From a virus: a stretch of 37,485 bases of DNA. The notes beneath the pieces are model-generated. The model worked only from the letters and a program-made list of their open reading frames with translations, was not told where the DNA came from and made no database searches. Below are positions 12,139-21,351 of the stretch, piece by piece (position 1 is the first letter of the stretch; each line of letters starts with the position of its first letter). Location: positions 1-37,485 of the IMG/VR virus record IMGVR_UViG_3300032265_000920. The stretch is one strand, 5' to 3'. A program made the position numbers and the translations under genes.

Positions 12139-12606
12139 ATGAATAAACTTCCAGCAGAACTTCATTTGGTTCATGGCACTAAGCCAGAACATAGTCCAAT
12201 TGCTATGCCAGAGATTTTAAAAAAGAGAATCCCTGAAGCAAGTTGGTTAGCCAATCCAGCATCTTGGAGTAAATCAGTTTTTATTGCTGAAACTGCTGAT
12301 TACCTTTTTGATGTTTATGGGATTGGTACAGATCAGGACAAGCATACTTTGGCTATGCTGGCAGATCAGATTGATATGTATGTGACTTGCAATATGCAGT
12401 TGGTTGATAGTGATTTAGTTATATCTACAAATGATGGAAAGACACTTGCTCCAAATCCAATCATATCAATTAGGAACAACTGCCTAAAATTGATAATACA
12501 ATTAATGAATGAATTAGGGCTTACCCCTAGAGGTAGATTAAATAAGACAGAAAATACTGATGACAACTCAGCAGTATCTAAATTCCTAAGAGGACCAAAA
12601 GGATAA
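12139..12606 (+). CDS. Terminase small subunit, P27 family
   Basis: 155 residues. NPIISIRNNCLKLIIQLMNE followed by LGLTPRGR is the C-terminal signature of the P27 / Terminase_4 family, and the helical body with LAMLADQIDMYVTC fits. It should bind the packaging site and load the large subunit encoded one base further on (12608). The C-terminal tail is polar (NKTENTDDNSAVSKFLRGPK). The length is typical of the family. Confidence 0.88.
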   Translation: MNKLPAELHLVHGTKPEHSPIAMPEILKKRIPEASWLANPASWSKSVFIAETADYLFDVYGIGTDQDKHTLAMLADQIDMYVTCNMQLVDSDLVISTNDGKTLAPNPIISIRNNCLKLIIQLMNELGLTPRGRLNKTENTDDNSAVSKFLRGPKG

Positions 12607-12607
12607 G

Positions 12608-14275
12608 ATGAATTACCAAGATGGCATAAAATATGCCCATCAGGTAGCCAAAGGCGAAATAGAAGTATGCAGGAATGTTCGCCTTGCCTGTCAGCGATTT
12701 ATCAATCAATATGAAAACAAGGAATGGGAATGGGAATTTGACCCAGATTATCCCAACCATGTTCTAGGTTTTGCATCCCTACTCAAGCATACCAAGGGGC
12801 ATCAGGCTGGAGAGAATGTAGTTCTTGAGCCATTTCAAATTTTGTTTATTTGTGCCATCTATGGGTTCAGAGCAAAGAAAGACCATTACAAAAGAATGGT
12901 TACAGATGTCATGCTGTATATCCCTAGAAAAGCTGGCAAATCTACATTAACTGCCATCCTTGCTCTTTATGAACTGGCTTGTGGTGAAGCTGGTGCAGAA
13001 GTTTTTACTTTGGCTACAAATAGAGAACAGGCTTCCATTGTGTTTGAAGCCGCTAAAGGTTTTATCGAAAATGGACCTAAAGAAATTCTCAGTTTGTTTA
13101 CTGTCAGCAAGTATCAAATAGGCAAGTTTGGCGATAGTCAAACCATGTTCAAAGCACTTAGTCGAGATACTAAAAAGACAGGGGACGGTAAGAATCCATC
13201 CTGCATAATTGTGGATGAAGCCGCTCAAATCATAGACAGAAATGCAATTGAGGTATTGCACTCTGGTATGGTTGCAAGGCAAAACCCATTAAGGATATAT
13301 ATCACCACAGCCAGCTTTACCAAAGACACCAAGTTTTATGAAGATATGTCGATGTTTGAATCCATGCTCAATGGGGAAGCTAGTGATAACCCTAGATGGT
13401 TTGGGCTTCTATATTCTCTTGACCCACAAGACGATTGGAGAAACCCTAAAACTTGGGCAAAAGCCAATCCTATGCATGGGATTAGCATTTTTGATGAAGC
13501 TATTGTTCAAAGAGCAGAAGAAGCCAAGAATAAGCCAGCGGCACTTAATGAGTTTCTTTGTAAAACCCTAAATATTTATGTAAGTGCTCAGACAGCATGG
13601 GTAGATAGAAACCATTGGGATCAAGCTAAATGTGATTTATCAGATACAAGTCGAGAGCCAGAAGCAGTCTTTATTGGCTTTGACTTAGCCGCTACAAGGG
13701 ACTTAAATGCAGTTTGTACTCTAAAGCGATATGGTGAACTAGACTATGAAGCCCATTGGCAGTTCTTCCTTCCTGAAGCTGGATATGAGTTAATTCCTAA
13801 ACATTATCAAGATATATTCAGAGTAGCTATTGATTCTAAAATCCTTAAACTTACTGAAGGTAATGTAATGGATGATAGGGAAATATCGGACTATATTAAA
13901 CAAGAATGTGAAAAATATAATGTTAAAGAAGTTGGCTATGATGCCTATAATGCCGCATCCCTTGTAGCTAGACTATATGATGCTGGCATACCAGTTAAAA
14001 AGGTAGGACAGGGCATGGCAGTATTATCCAATCCTTCTAAATATGTAGAAAAGCTAATAATGAATCAGCAGATTAAGCATAATGGCAATCCCTTTGTAGG
14101 ATGGCAATTAGGCAACTGTGAAGTATATGAAGATGTAAATGGAAATATTAAAGTTCGCAAAAATGAAGCAGACAAATCAGCAAAAGTTGATGGCATTATT
14201 GCTATGATTATTGCCGCCCATTGCAGTTTAGATAATCCTTTTGTTTCAAACTCCTTTGGATTCAGGAGTTTCTGA
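12608..14275 (+). CDS. Terminase large subunit (HK97-like TerL)
   Basis: 555 residues. The ATPase domain has Walker A IPRKAGKST (105-113) and Walker B CIIVDEAA (199-206, D203, E204). The RNase H-like nuclease has GFDLAATRDLNAV with D359, and KVDGIIAMIIA with D528. It is the motor that translocates DNA into the prohead and cuts concatemers. AAGGA precedes the ATG. Length and motif spacing are those of HK97-type TerL proteins, often paired with an HNH enzyme and P27 small subunit as here. Confidence 0.96.
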   Translation: MNYQDGIKYAHQVAKGEIEVCRNVRLACQRFINQYENKEWEWEFDPDYPNHVLGFASLLKHTKGHQAGENVVLEPFQILFICAIYGFRAKKDHYKRMVTDVMLYIPRKAGKSTLTAILALYELACGEAGAEVFTLATNREQASIVFEAAKGFIENGPKEILSLFTVSKYQIGKFGDSQTMFKALSRDTKKTGDGKNPSCIIVDEAAQIIDRNAIEVLHSGMVARQNPLRIYITTASFTKDTKFYEDMSMFESMLNGEASDNPRWFGLLYSLDPQDDWRNPKTWAKANPMHGISIFDEAIVQRAEEAKNKPAALNEFLCKTLNIYVSAQTAWVDRNHWDQAKCDLSDTSREPEAVFIGFDLAATRDLNAVCTLKRYGELDYEAHWQFFLPEAGYELIPKHYQDIFRVAIDSKILKLTEGNVMDDREISDYIKQECEKYNVKEVGYDAYNAASLVARLYDAGIPVKKVGQGMAVLSNPSKYVEKLIMNQQIKHNGNPFVGWQLGNCEVYEDVNGNIKVRKNEADKSAKVDGIIAMIIAAHCSLDNPFVSNSFGFRSF

Positions 14276-14314
14276 TATAAAATAGAATAAAATCGGAAGA
14301 AATCGAGGATTAAT

Positions 14315-15757
14315 ATGGGTGTTTTAGACATTTTTAGTAAGAAAAAGACTATCCAAAAAGAGAATAATACTCTATTTGGACAGACCCAATTAGGCAATCA
14401 GATTGTTCGCCAAACCCAAGATGGTAAGGGTGGTGCAAACTTTCAGCTTCTTTATGTAACTACATCATCCACAACCAATGCTGGTCGTATTGTGGATATG
14501 TCAGTATTGACTAGAAATAGCACAATCATGTCTTGCGTGGGTGTTATTGCTAGAGCATTATCTCAATGTAGCATTTCTGTTGCATCAAAAGATGATAATG
14601 GGGTTTTTGTAGATGCTATTCAATCAGATAAGGTTGGTAGCAGAGATAAAGCAAAAGCCAAACAAATCGTGGCTCTTTTGCAAAACCCAAACAATTTTCA
14701 AAGCCAATATGAGTTTTGGTATCAATGGACAATGTGGTATCTGTTGTCTGGTGAAGTCTTTACATTGCTTTTTAGAAAAGATCAAACTGATGCCAATCAA
14801 ACACCAATTGAACTCTATAACTTAGATTCAACTCTAATTACTACTCAGATGAACCCTGCTAGATACCCTACTTATAGGCTATCTACTCCTTCTTATGGGT
14901 TTAATCGTGATGAACCATTAGCCGCACATCAAGTTATTCATGTTTCTGAAGCCGCATGGCAAGGTTCTGCTGGTTTTAATAAAGGTATTTTGGCAACTGA
15001 ATTAGTAGCCTTAGACCAAGATATAGATTTGTATGCAAACTATGTCATGCAAAATGGTGCTAAACCATCTGGCATTTTTAGCACAACTCAAGTAATTCCT
15101 GATGCCAAATATAAAGAAGTAGCTGGTCGATTAAAAGAAGCATGGGCAAGCATGACAGGAAGCAAACCTACTGATTTGTCTAAACCCGGTCAAGGTATGC
15201 TTTTAGATCAAGGAATGACATATAACCCAGTTAATATGCTTACCCTTCAAGATGCAGATGCCGCCAAGTTAAAAGATCAAACAACCAAGCGTATTTGTGC
15301 TTTATTTGGTGTTCCACCTCAAATGCTTGGCTTAGAAGCAGGAAAATTTAACAATACTCAGACTTTACTAGATGAATTTTCAAAAACTACTATGTACCCC
15401 ATGATTATTGCCATTGAGCAAAAATGGAAAATGGGATTATTAAAAGGTTATCCAAACCTTTGTATTCGATTTGATACTAAAGATTTTTTAAAAGGTGCGG
15501 CATTAGATCAAATGAATTTTGTAAATGCTGGTGTTGCTGGTGGCATTATGACCCCTAATGAAGCTAGAGAATATTTAAATATGGCTAATATTGAGGGTGG
15601 AGATCAGTTATTATCTGTAAATACTCAAGCAATACAATCTACAAATGTTCCAATTGGTACTAAGACAGCAAAAGTAGAGCCATTACCTAGCAGTTCACCA
15701 CAAGATACTGGTGGTGGTGGTGGCAACCAAACAAAGAAAATGAACATAGGAAAATAA
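14315..15757 (+). CDS. Portal protein, HK97 family
   Basis: 480 residues. It forms the ring at one capsid vertex through which DNA passes. The family run is visible: SVLTRNSTIMSCVGVIARAL, WYQWTMWYLLSGEVFTLLFR, ELYNLDSTLITTQMNP, VIHVSEAAWQGSAGFNKG and RICALFGVPPQMLGLEAGKF. The C-terminus is low-complexity (SSPQDTGGGGGNQTKK), with a run of GGT codons at about 15707-15723. GAGGATTAAT precedes the ATG. It comes after TerL and before the protease, as in HK97. Confidence 0.95.
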   Translation: MGVLDIFSKKKTIQKENNTLFGQTQLGNQIVRQTQDGKGGANFQLLYVTTSSTTNAGRIVDMSVLTRNSTIMSCVGVIARALSQCSISVASKDDNGVFVDAIQSDKVGSRDKAKAKQIVALLQNPNNFQSQYEFWYQWTMWYLLSGEVFTLLFRKDQTDANQTPIELYNLDSTLITTQMNPARYPTYRLSTPSYGFNRDEPLAAHQVIHVSEAAWQGSAGFNKGILATELVALDQDIDLYANYVMQNGAKPSGIFSTTQVIPDAKYKEVAGRLKEAWASMTGSKPTDLSKPGQGMLLDQGMTYNPVNMLTLQDADAAKLKDQTTKRICALFGVPPQMLGLEAGKFNNTQTLLDEFSKTTMYPMIIAIEQKWKMGLLKGYPNLCIRFDTKDFLKGAALDQMNFVNAGVAGGIMTPNEAREYLNMANIEGGDQLLSVNTQAIQSTNVPIGTKTAKVEPLPSSSPQDTGGGGGNQTKKMNIGK

Positions 15758-15761
15758 AAAA

Positions 15762-15980
15762 ATGGAAAAGATTAATAAGTTTTTAGAAATTTTTGGTTAT
15801 CAGTTACATAAAAATAATGTTAAACTACCATTAAAATCTGCAAAATCCCCTAAAATACAAGATAATAATCAATCTATTAAAAATGGGATTATCGATGAAT
15901 CAAAATCTAAACCTAATTTGCGAAGCAAAGTTAAGCCTAAACCAATCCTCAAAAGACAAGTCACCAAGCGGCAAGATTGA
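15762..15980 (+). CDS. Small basic protein overlapping the protease start
   Basis: 72 residues, MEKINKFLEIFGYQLHKNNV followed by a very Lys-rich, low-complexity tail (SKPNLRSKVKPKPILKRQ). It starts four bases after the portal stop with AGGAAAA upstream, and ends inside the protease gene in another frame. It could be a short capsid accessory protein, or an open frame that only bridges the gap and couples protease translation. No family recognised. Confidence 0.5.
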   Translation: MEKINKFLEIFGYQLHKNNVKLPLKSAKSPKIQDNNQSIKNGIIDESKSKPNLRSKVKPKPILKRQVTKRQD

Positions 15981-16695
15981 AGCCCGGGTAACTTCTTGGG
16001 GTGCAAGAGAAGGTGCAGATGGTCGCAGATTTAACTATCAGCCAGAAGGTTTTATGGAATGGGCTAATGAGTTTGCCAGTATTGGTAAACCATTGCCAAT
16101 GTTTCTTAACCACAATGACATGGGTATGCCTGTAGGTCAATGGACTGAATTTAGTTTTGACAAAAAGGGTATGACAGCATCAGGTGAGTTATTTATGAAC
16201 ACATCTGTTGGCTCTGATCTATATGAAGTATTAAAAAATTCTCCTAATCTATTTGGTGGTGTATCAGTTGGTGCTTATGCTGATGATGCTTGCATGGTTG
16301 ATGAAGATGGCAACCCTGTAGCAGAAGATGATGATATGGAAGATGAAGCATATTTTCAAATTACTAAAGGTGGTTTGCGTGAAGTGTCTGTAGTAATGTA
16401 TCCAAATAATCCAGCGGCAGAAATTCAAAAGCTAGAATATTTTGATGCTGATGGCAATGCAAACCCTAGACTAATCGAAAAATCCTTGCGTGATGCTGGG
16501 CTTTCCCGAAAAGATGCGACCACCGCATCTTCAATCCTCAAAAAAGTATTGGAACAGCGTGATGTTGAACCAGAAACAGTTGAGGTAGCCCCTATTCAGA
16601 GTGAGCCTGAAGCGGTGGTCGAAGAAGCTGATGAAATTCTACAAGCCTTAGAGCAAAGAGAACTTCTAAAGCAATTATCTAATCGCATTAAATAA
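15895..16695 (+). CDS. Prohead maturation protease, HK97 (U35) family
   Basis: 266 residues from ATG at 15895, which has TGGGA seven bases before it; ATG at 15883 has no such site. KIEARVTSWGAREGADGRRF, PLPMFLNHNDMGMPVGQW (with a catalytic-type His), GMTASGELF and FGGVSVGAYADD (Ser candidate), then LREVSVVMYPNNPAA, follow the HK97 prohead protease pattern. It should cleave the delta region of the capsid protein at 16705. The C-terminal 60 residues are acidic and helical, as in proteases that travel with the scaffold. Confidence 0.92.
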   Translation: MNQNLNLICEAKLSLNQSSKDKSPSGKIEARVTSWGAREGADGRRFNYQPEGFMEWANEFASIGKPLPMFLNHNDMGMPVGQWTEFSFDKKGMTASGELFMNTSVGSDLYEVLKNSPNLFGGVSVGAYADDACMVDEDGNPVAEDDDMEDEAYFQITKGGLREVSVVMYPNNPAAEIQKLEYFDADGNANPRLIEKSLRDAGLSRKDATTASSILKKVLEQRDVEPETVEVAPIQSEPEAVVEEADEILQALEQRELLKQLSNRIK

Positions 16696-16704
16696 GGAAA
16701 AATC

Positions 16705-18078
16705 ATGTCTGAAAAGATCATTGAAAAACTTGATGCAATTGAAGCTACTCAAGTAGCTGAAATGGCTAAAGTTAAAGAAGAAACAGTAGCGGCAGTTGAA
16801 GCAATCAAAAATGAAATGACTGAACAAGTTGTTGCATTAGAAGCTAAAATTTCTGCTATTCAAGCACCAGAAGTTATGCGTACTCCAGCTAAATCTGTTA
16901 AACAAGATGTAAACCGCAAGGTTAGAGAACAGTTAGCTAAGTTTGTTAAAAAAGGTTCATTAAACAAAGAATTTGAAATGTTTGCTGATGAATCTGAGTA
17001 TCAAGCATATTTACAGGAAGATGGTTCACAAATTGGTAATCCTGCTGGTTATGGTGGTGGTTACAATGTTGGTGGTCGTACTGCCTATGATCCTGTATTT
17101 CACAAATTGCGTTTGATGAACCCTTTGCGTGGTGCAAGTCGTAATGTCACTACAGATGGTTCTGTATATCAATTCCGGGCAAAAACTGGAAATGCTGGCG
17201 CACAATTTGGTTATGCAATTCAAAACAATGGTGCTCCAACAACTGAAAACACAAACATTTGGCAAACAGTTTTGCAAGATATGAACTGTCAATTCCCAAT
17301 TCGTACAGCGGCACTTGATGATATTGATGGTTTAGAATCTAATGTTGTTGATGATATGCTTCTAGAATTTTCGGCTCTAGAAGGACTTGCGATGATTCAA
17401 AATAATAATCAATCATCACCAACAGGAAATCCTACTGGTGGTTCAAATGGTATTATTGGTTTGAATCAATATGCTAATGGTCAAATGGGATACAATGGTG
17501 GCACAATTTCTACTGCGGCTTTTGGCTCAAGTGGAACTGCATCTACTGATGGCTTGCATACTATTGCTACTTATGACCAGATCACAACCAATGGCTATGC
17601 AACAACTGGTGCTGGTGCAAACAATGTAACTTTTGATGACATCATCACTTTCTTACATAGCTTGCCACAAGAATATTGGACACCAGATGCTAAGATTATT
17701 GTTAATCCATTCTTCCTTGCTCAGATTCGTGGCTTGAAAGATACCAATGGCACTCCAATTTTTGATCGTATGACACCATTGATTACTGATGGCATCGTAG
17801 GTCAAATTGCTGGCTTTGATGTTGTGGTTAATAAGTATCTTGATACTCCATATCAAACTGCTTCTAATACTACCAATGAAAACCTTTATCCAATGTACTT
17901 CGGACAATGGAGTCGTTTCCACACAATCGTGGATCGTCTAAACATGGTATTGCGTAGATATGATCAGACGCTCCCCGGTTTCATAACTTTCTTTGGAGAA
18001 AAGCGGCTTGCCACAAGCGTAGTCGATCCATTCTCTGCAATTCGTTATCGTTCCACAGCAACTGCTCTTGATGCATAA
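16705..18078 (+). CDS. Major capsid protein 1, HK97 fold with delta domain
   Basis: 457 residues. Residues 1-60 are a coiled coil (IEKLDAIEATQVAEMAKVKE) and the first 110 or so act as the scaffolding delta region expected to be removed by the protease. The fold proper starts near NVGGRTAYDPVFHKLRLMNP (121-140) and ends QTLPGFITFFGEKRLATSVV, then DPFSAIRYRS, a typical HK97 P-domain and A-domain finish. AAGGA precedes the start. A terminator follows, and a second homologous capsid gene begins at 18136. Confidence 0.95.
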   Translation: MSEKIIEKLDAIEATQVAEMAKVKEETVAAVEAIKNEMTEQVVALEAKISAIQAPEVMRTPAKSVKQDVNRKVREQLAKFVKKGSLNKEFEMFADESEYQAYLQEDGSQIGNPAGYGGGYNVGGRTAYDPVFHKLRLMNPLRGASRNVTTDGSVYQFRAKTGNAGAQFGYAIQNNGAPTTENTNIWQTVLQDMNCQFPIRTAALDDIDGLESNVVDDMLLEFSALEGLAMIQNNNQSSPTGNPTGGSNGIIGLNQYANGQMGYNGGTISTAAFGSSGTASTDGLHTIATYDQITTNGYATTGAGANNVTFDDIITFLHSLPQEYWTPDAKIIVNPFFLAQIRGLKDTNGTPIFDRMTPLITDGIVGQIAGFDVVVNKYLDTPYQTASNTTNENLYPMYFGQWSRFHTIVDRLNMVLRRYDQTLPGFITFFGEKRLATSVVDPFSAIRYRSTATALDA

Positions 18079-18085
18079 TAAAGTT

Positions 18086-18119
18086 GGGGTGGTCAAAAGC
18101 CACCCCGCTTTTAATTTTT
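18086..18119 (+). terminator. Rho-independent terminator between the two capsid genes
   Basis: GGGGTGG (18086-18092), loop TCAAAAG, CCACCCC (18100-18106), then GCTTTTAATTTTT. The 7-bp GC stem followed by a broken T-tract is a classic intrinsic terminator, although no promoter is evident before the next gene. It probably stops part of the transcripts, so capsid protein 2 and everything downstream are made at a lower level than capsid protein 1. Confidence 0.85.
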
Positions 18120-18135
18120 AACATTTGGAATAAAT

Positions 18136-19191
18136 ATGGCAAACCTAATTCTTGAAGCAGTCAAAACCGCCCTTAAAGATGGCGAAGCTACAGTAAACCT
18201 TAATGAAACTGGCTCTGCACTTACTGGCTCTGGTTCTGGAGTTGGTGGTCGTGTAATTTATGATGATGCTTTTGCATCTTTGCGTCAAAACAACCCTATT
18301 CGTAATGCTGGTGCAAGAATAATCACCACCATAGGTTCAGATGAAGCCTTTGTGGTTAAAACTGGCAACATTACCAATGTTCAACAAGGCAGTACATATA
18401 ACCCTTGGGGTTATCCAATTAACAATAACAATGCCCATGCTTCAACAGGCATTGCTACTACATACTGGCAATTGCCAGTTCGTGCCATTAATGCTGTAGT
18501 ACCAGTAAGAAATGCTGTGATGGGCGATATTAATAATATCAATGAAGCTATTGTTAGCGACATAGCGCTAGAATTTGCTCAACAAGAAGCACTTTCAATG
18601 ATGCTCAATAATGACCAATCAGGATCAACAACTTATAACTATGGGGCTACTCAGGGTTTGCGTGGTTTAAATAGCTATCCTAGTTCTACATCTGCCGCAT
18701 CTTTTGGTTCTAATGGTCCAGCTATTACCAATGGTAGGCATACAGTTTTAGCAGTATCACAAGCATCTGCTGGGGCAGTTTCTTATAATGATTTAGCTAA
18801 TTTGGCTGGTGCTTTGCCCCCTCAATATTGGTGTGATCCATCAACTTGCTGGATGATGCACCCAACGACTATTACTTTATTGCGTGAATTAGTAACAACT
18901 ACTTCTGGTATTCCTTACTTCTTAGAAGTTGGCGATGAAGATGGTGGTGCAGTTGTTTATATGTTTGGCTTCCCTGTAGTTCCTAATCCTTATATGGATT
19001 TGGCTGGTGCTGGCAAATTCCCAGTTTACTTAGCGGCATGGAATCAATTTGTAACTGTTGCTGATAGCGAATTAATGAGCATCAAAGCATTTGAACAAAC
19101 TCAGCCCGGTTTCACAACTCTGTTCTGCGAAAAAAGGGTAGTTTCTACAATTCGTGATGTATTTGCTGGTGTTCGTTTGACCCACAGTTAA
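18136..19191 (+). CDS. Second HK97-fold capsid protein, delta-less paralogue
   Basis: 351 residues, clearly paralogous to the protein at 16705 along its length: GVGGRVIYDDAFASLRQNNP matches NVGGRTAYDPVFHKLRLMNP, LPPQYWCDP matches LPQEYWTPD, and QTQPGFTTLFCEKRVVSTIR matches QTLPGFITFFGEKRLATSVV. It has only about 34 residues before the shared part, so it lacks the coiled-coil delta region. It may form pentamers at vertices as T4 gp24 does beside gp23, mix into hexamers, or be a decoration. GGAATAAAT precedes the ATG. Confidence 0.88.
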   Translation: MANLILEAVKTALKDGEATVNLNETGSALTGSGSGVGGRVIYDDAFASLRQNNPIRNAGARIITTIGSDEAFVVKTGNITNVQQGSTYNPWGYPINNNNAHASTGIATTYWQLPVRAINAVVPVRNAVMGDINNINEAIVSDIALEFAQQEALSMMLNNDQSGSTTYNYGATQGLRGLNSYPSSTSAASFGSNGPAITNGRHTVLAVSQASAGAVSYNDLANLAGALPPQYWCDPSTCWMMHPTTITLLRELVTTTSGIPYFLEVGDEDGGAVVYMFGFPVVPNPYMDLAGAGKFPVYLAAWNQFVTVADSELMSIKAFEQTQPGFTTLFCEKRVVSTIRDVFAGVRLTHS

Positions 19192-19199
19192 GGTAAGCT

Positions 19200-19868
19200 A
19201 TGCCATTAGATAGTCTAACTAATGGTCCTTTTTTAGGGACTACTAGGAATCCATATAGCTATGAAAAAATAGAGCAAATCAACCGGGACATTCAAACTGG
19301 TTGGCTTACTCTTGATCAGATTACCCAACAGCTAAACCTATTTCAAGATGAAAGCCAAGATAGTTATCTATCAGGACTTGAATTGGCAACTCGTATGGCG
19401 ATTGAGGACTATCTTGGGATGTCCATATTTCCCATCACTTACAAAGTGTACTATGGCACTTTTAATGGCATGACAGGAACACAAATGTCTTTGGATTTGC
19501 CAGAAGTTAGTCAAGGAAGCCAAAATCGTGCTGGAGTGGTAATTAAAGAAGTAGCTTATTATTCTGGGGCTACACCCCCTGTATATACCATTATTAGTCC
19601 AACAAGCTATTACTATGATCCAACTGGCAATAAAGTTATTGTTACTGGTATTCCAGATTCTGCTAGTCAAATAATGACTAACCCAATTGTTTGCACTTAT
19701 CAAACTAATGCAAATCCTTTGGCACAATACCCAATAATTCAACAAGCTGGATTATTGCTTTTAACTCATTTATATAACAACCGCAGTAATACCTTTAATG
19801 GAAAATTGGATGAAATTCCTTTTGGAGTAGCCCAGTTACTTAGACCTTACAAGCCTTTGGTGATGTAA
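19200..19868 (+). CDS. Head-tail connector, gp6-like
   Basis: 222 residues. The LELATRMAIEDYLGMSIFPI stretch near residues 60-80 and LLLTHLYNNRSNTF near the end, with PFGVAQLLRPYKPL at the C-terminus, are the gp6-like (Phage_connect_1) signature of HK97-type adaptors that attach below the portal. It starts nine bases after the second capsid gene with AAGG, and shares a base with the next start (TAATG). Confidence 0.85.
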   Translation: MPLDSLTNGPFLGTTRNPYSYEKIEQINRDIQTGWLTLDQITQQLNLFQDESQDSYLSGLELATRMAIEDYLGMSIFPITYKVYYGTFNGMTGTQMSLDLPEVSQGSQNRAGVVIKEVAYYSGATPPVYTIISPTSYYYDPTGNKVIVTGIPDSASQIMTNPIVCTYQTNANPLAQYPIIQQAGLLLLTHLYNNRSNTFNGKLDEIPFGVAQLLRPYKPLVM

Positions 19869-20212
19869 TGGCTATTGCTCGTTATGAAAATATTACTGTA
19901 AATAATGTAACCAATTCTGTAGATGATTTGGGGCAGTACACCACCAATATTACAAAGTGGTTTGAAACTAGGGCTAGAGTTATGGATGTTCATAACAACC
20001 TACAGATAACCAAAGATGAAAGGGTTTATACCGATTTAGTGAAACTTACACTAAATTACACTCCAAACACAAAGAATATAGTCGATAATCAACCCCTTTA
20101 TTCAATTACTTGGCGAAACCATGATTGGAGAATTACTGATTGTTTTGAATCAAATGATCGTATGAATGTTACATTCCTATGCTATAGAAATGATCCAGTA
20201 GTCCCAGTATGA
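19868..20212 (+). CDS. Head closure / head-tail joining protein
   Basis: 114 residues, mostly beta: YENITVNNVTNSVDDLGQYT, TKWFETRARVMDV, and LYSITWRNHDWRITDCFESN. The pattern fits SPP1 gp16-like head-completion proteins (Phage_H_T_join) that plug the connector after packaging. It overlaps both neighbours by a few bases (19868 and 20209-20212). Assigned on pattern and gene order. Confidence 0.75.
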   Translation: MAIARYENITVNNVTNSVDDLGQYTTNITKWFETRARVMDVHNNLQITKDERVYTDLVKLTLNYTPNTKNIVDNQPLYSITWRNHDWRITDCFESNDRMNVTFLCYRNDPVVPV

Positions 20213-20622
20213 GCCAAAATAACCCAGTCGAATATGCAAAAGCTATTCAATATCAGCTTTCTGATATTGTTAGCCCAGTGCCTGTATATGCTAATTTCAA
20301 TAGAAATTTTGCTAGTGAGCCAAAGTTTATAACTTGGCAATTAAGAAATGTCCATCAGCCTGTATATACTGGAGTTAATCAGAATAATAAGGGCATTGAC
20401 AGACCAGTATTCCAAATATCGATATTTGCTCAAAATATGGCAGATGCTTTTAATATTGCCAATTCCATATTACAATCATTACATGGATATAATGGGCAAT
20501 TTGGTGGTATAAATGGTTTTTATATATCCAAGGCAGATATAGTTTGGCTTTATAATACATACGATAATACTGTAGGATTGCACCAAATTATTATGGATTG
20601 CACCTTAGACATTCCAACATAA
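20209..20622 (+). CDS. Tail completion / tail terminator protein
   Basis: 137 residues. YAKAIQYQLSDIVSPVPVYA at the start, RPVFQISIFAQNMADAFNIA in the middle and VGLHQIIMDCTLDIPT at the end follow the gp17-like / DUF3168 tail-completion pattern that caps the tail tube and meets the head. It comes just before the major tail protein, as in many siphophages, with an ATGA overlap upstream. Confidence 0.75.
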   Translation: MSQNNPVEYAKAIQYQLSDIVSPVPVYANFNRNFASEPKFITWQLRNVHQPVYTGVNQNNKGIDRPVFQISIFAQNMADAFNIANSILQSLHGYNGQFGGINGFYISKADIVWLYNTYDNTVGLHQIIMDCTLDIPT

Positions 20623-20654
20623 GAATTTACTAATTATTTTTTAAAGGAATTAAA

Positions 20655-21176
20655 ATGGCACTCCCAAATCAAATATTACCCGGATTTTCGGCATCGTTAT
20701 GGTGTCAGACTGCATCCACTCCTACAGCATTAACAACAAGTCAATTATCTACTTGGACTGCTCAAGTAGCTAGTATTGTTGGAACTACTGCTAATGGTAC
20801 TGGTGGTTCTGGTTCACAGTTAAATGTTGAAGCTATCCCTGCTTTTGGTCAAGATGATGCATCAGCTTCTTTTATGGTTGCTGGTAGTAGACAGTCTGAT
20901 AAGATTCCTACACAGTCAGCCCCTACATCAATGACCATTGTTGCCGCTTGGAATCCAAGTGATGCTGGTTTGTTGTTAATGAGAGCAGATGCATATAGTG
21001 GAATTATTGATCGTACATTTGTAATTGCCGCTGTTTCTGGTGCTAATACTGTTGCCTATGCTTTCAATGGTCGTGTAAGCGAATTTAAAATTGATGCCGC
21101 CCCCGGAGCAGAAGCTAAATGCACTTTCACAGTTCATCCTCGTGGCAATCAATATGGTTGGTCAAATAACACTTAA
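20655..21176 (+). CDS. Major tail tube protein
   Basis: 173 residues, beta-rich with many Thr, Ser and Ala, starting MALPNQILPGFSASLWCQ and ending in a strand run (SEFKIDAAPGAEAKCTFTVH). Size, place (between tail completion and chaperones) and the strong AAAGGAATTAAA ribosome-binding site suit the abundant tube subunit that stacks as hexamers around the tape measure. It has no obvious extra Ig domain. Confidence 0.82.
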   Translation: MALPNQILPGFSASLWCQTASTPTALTTSQLSTWTAQVASIVGTTANGTGGSGSQLNVEAIPAFGQDDASASFMVAGSRQSDKIPTQSAPTSMTIVAAWNPSDAGLLLMRADAYSGIIDRTFVIAAVSGANTVAYAFNGRVSEFKIDAAPGAEAKCTFTVHPRGNQYGWSNNT

Positions 21177-21180
21177 TATT

Positions 21181-21351
21181 ATGAATATTCAATTTGCTAA
21201 TGGTAAGATTTATGAAGTGGCAGATGTCGATGAAGCTATTGCCAAATGCCTAGCTGATGGAAATGATCCATTTAACCCTGTGATTTTGGAAACAAAATCT
21301 GTTAATTTAAAACAAAATAAGACTGAACCAAAAGATGAACATAGAGAATAG
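21181..21351 (+). CDS. Hypothetical 56-aa protein after major tail protein
   Basis: 56 residues from ATG at 21181; the open frame reaches back to 21091 but overlaps the tail protein there. MNIQFANGKIYEVADVDEAI is followed by a short Lys-rich tail. The ribosome-binding site is weak and translation may couple from the tail protein stop four bases away. Possibly a small tail assembly factor. Confidence 0.6.
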   Translation: MNIQFANGKIYEVADVDEAIAKCLADGNDPFNPVILETKSVNLKQNKTEPKDEHRE

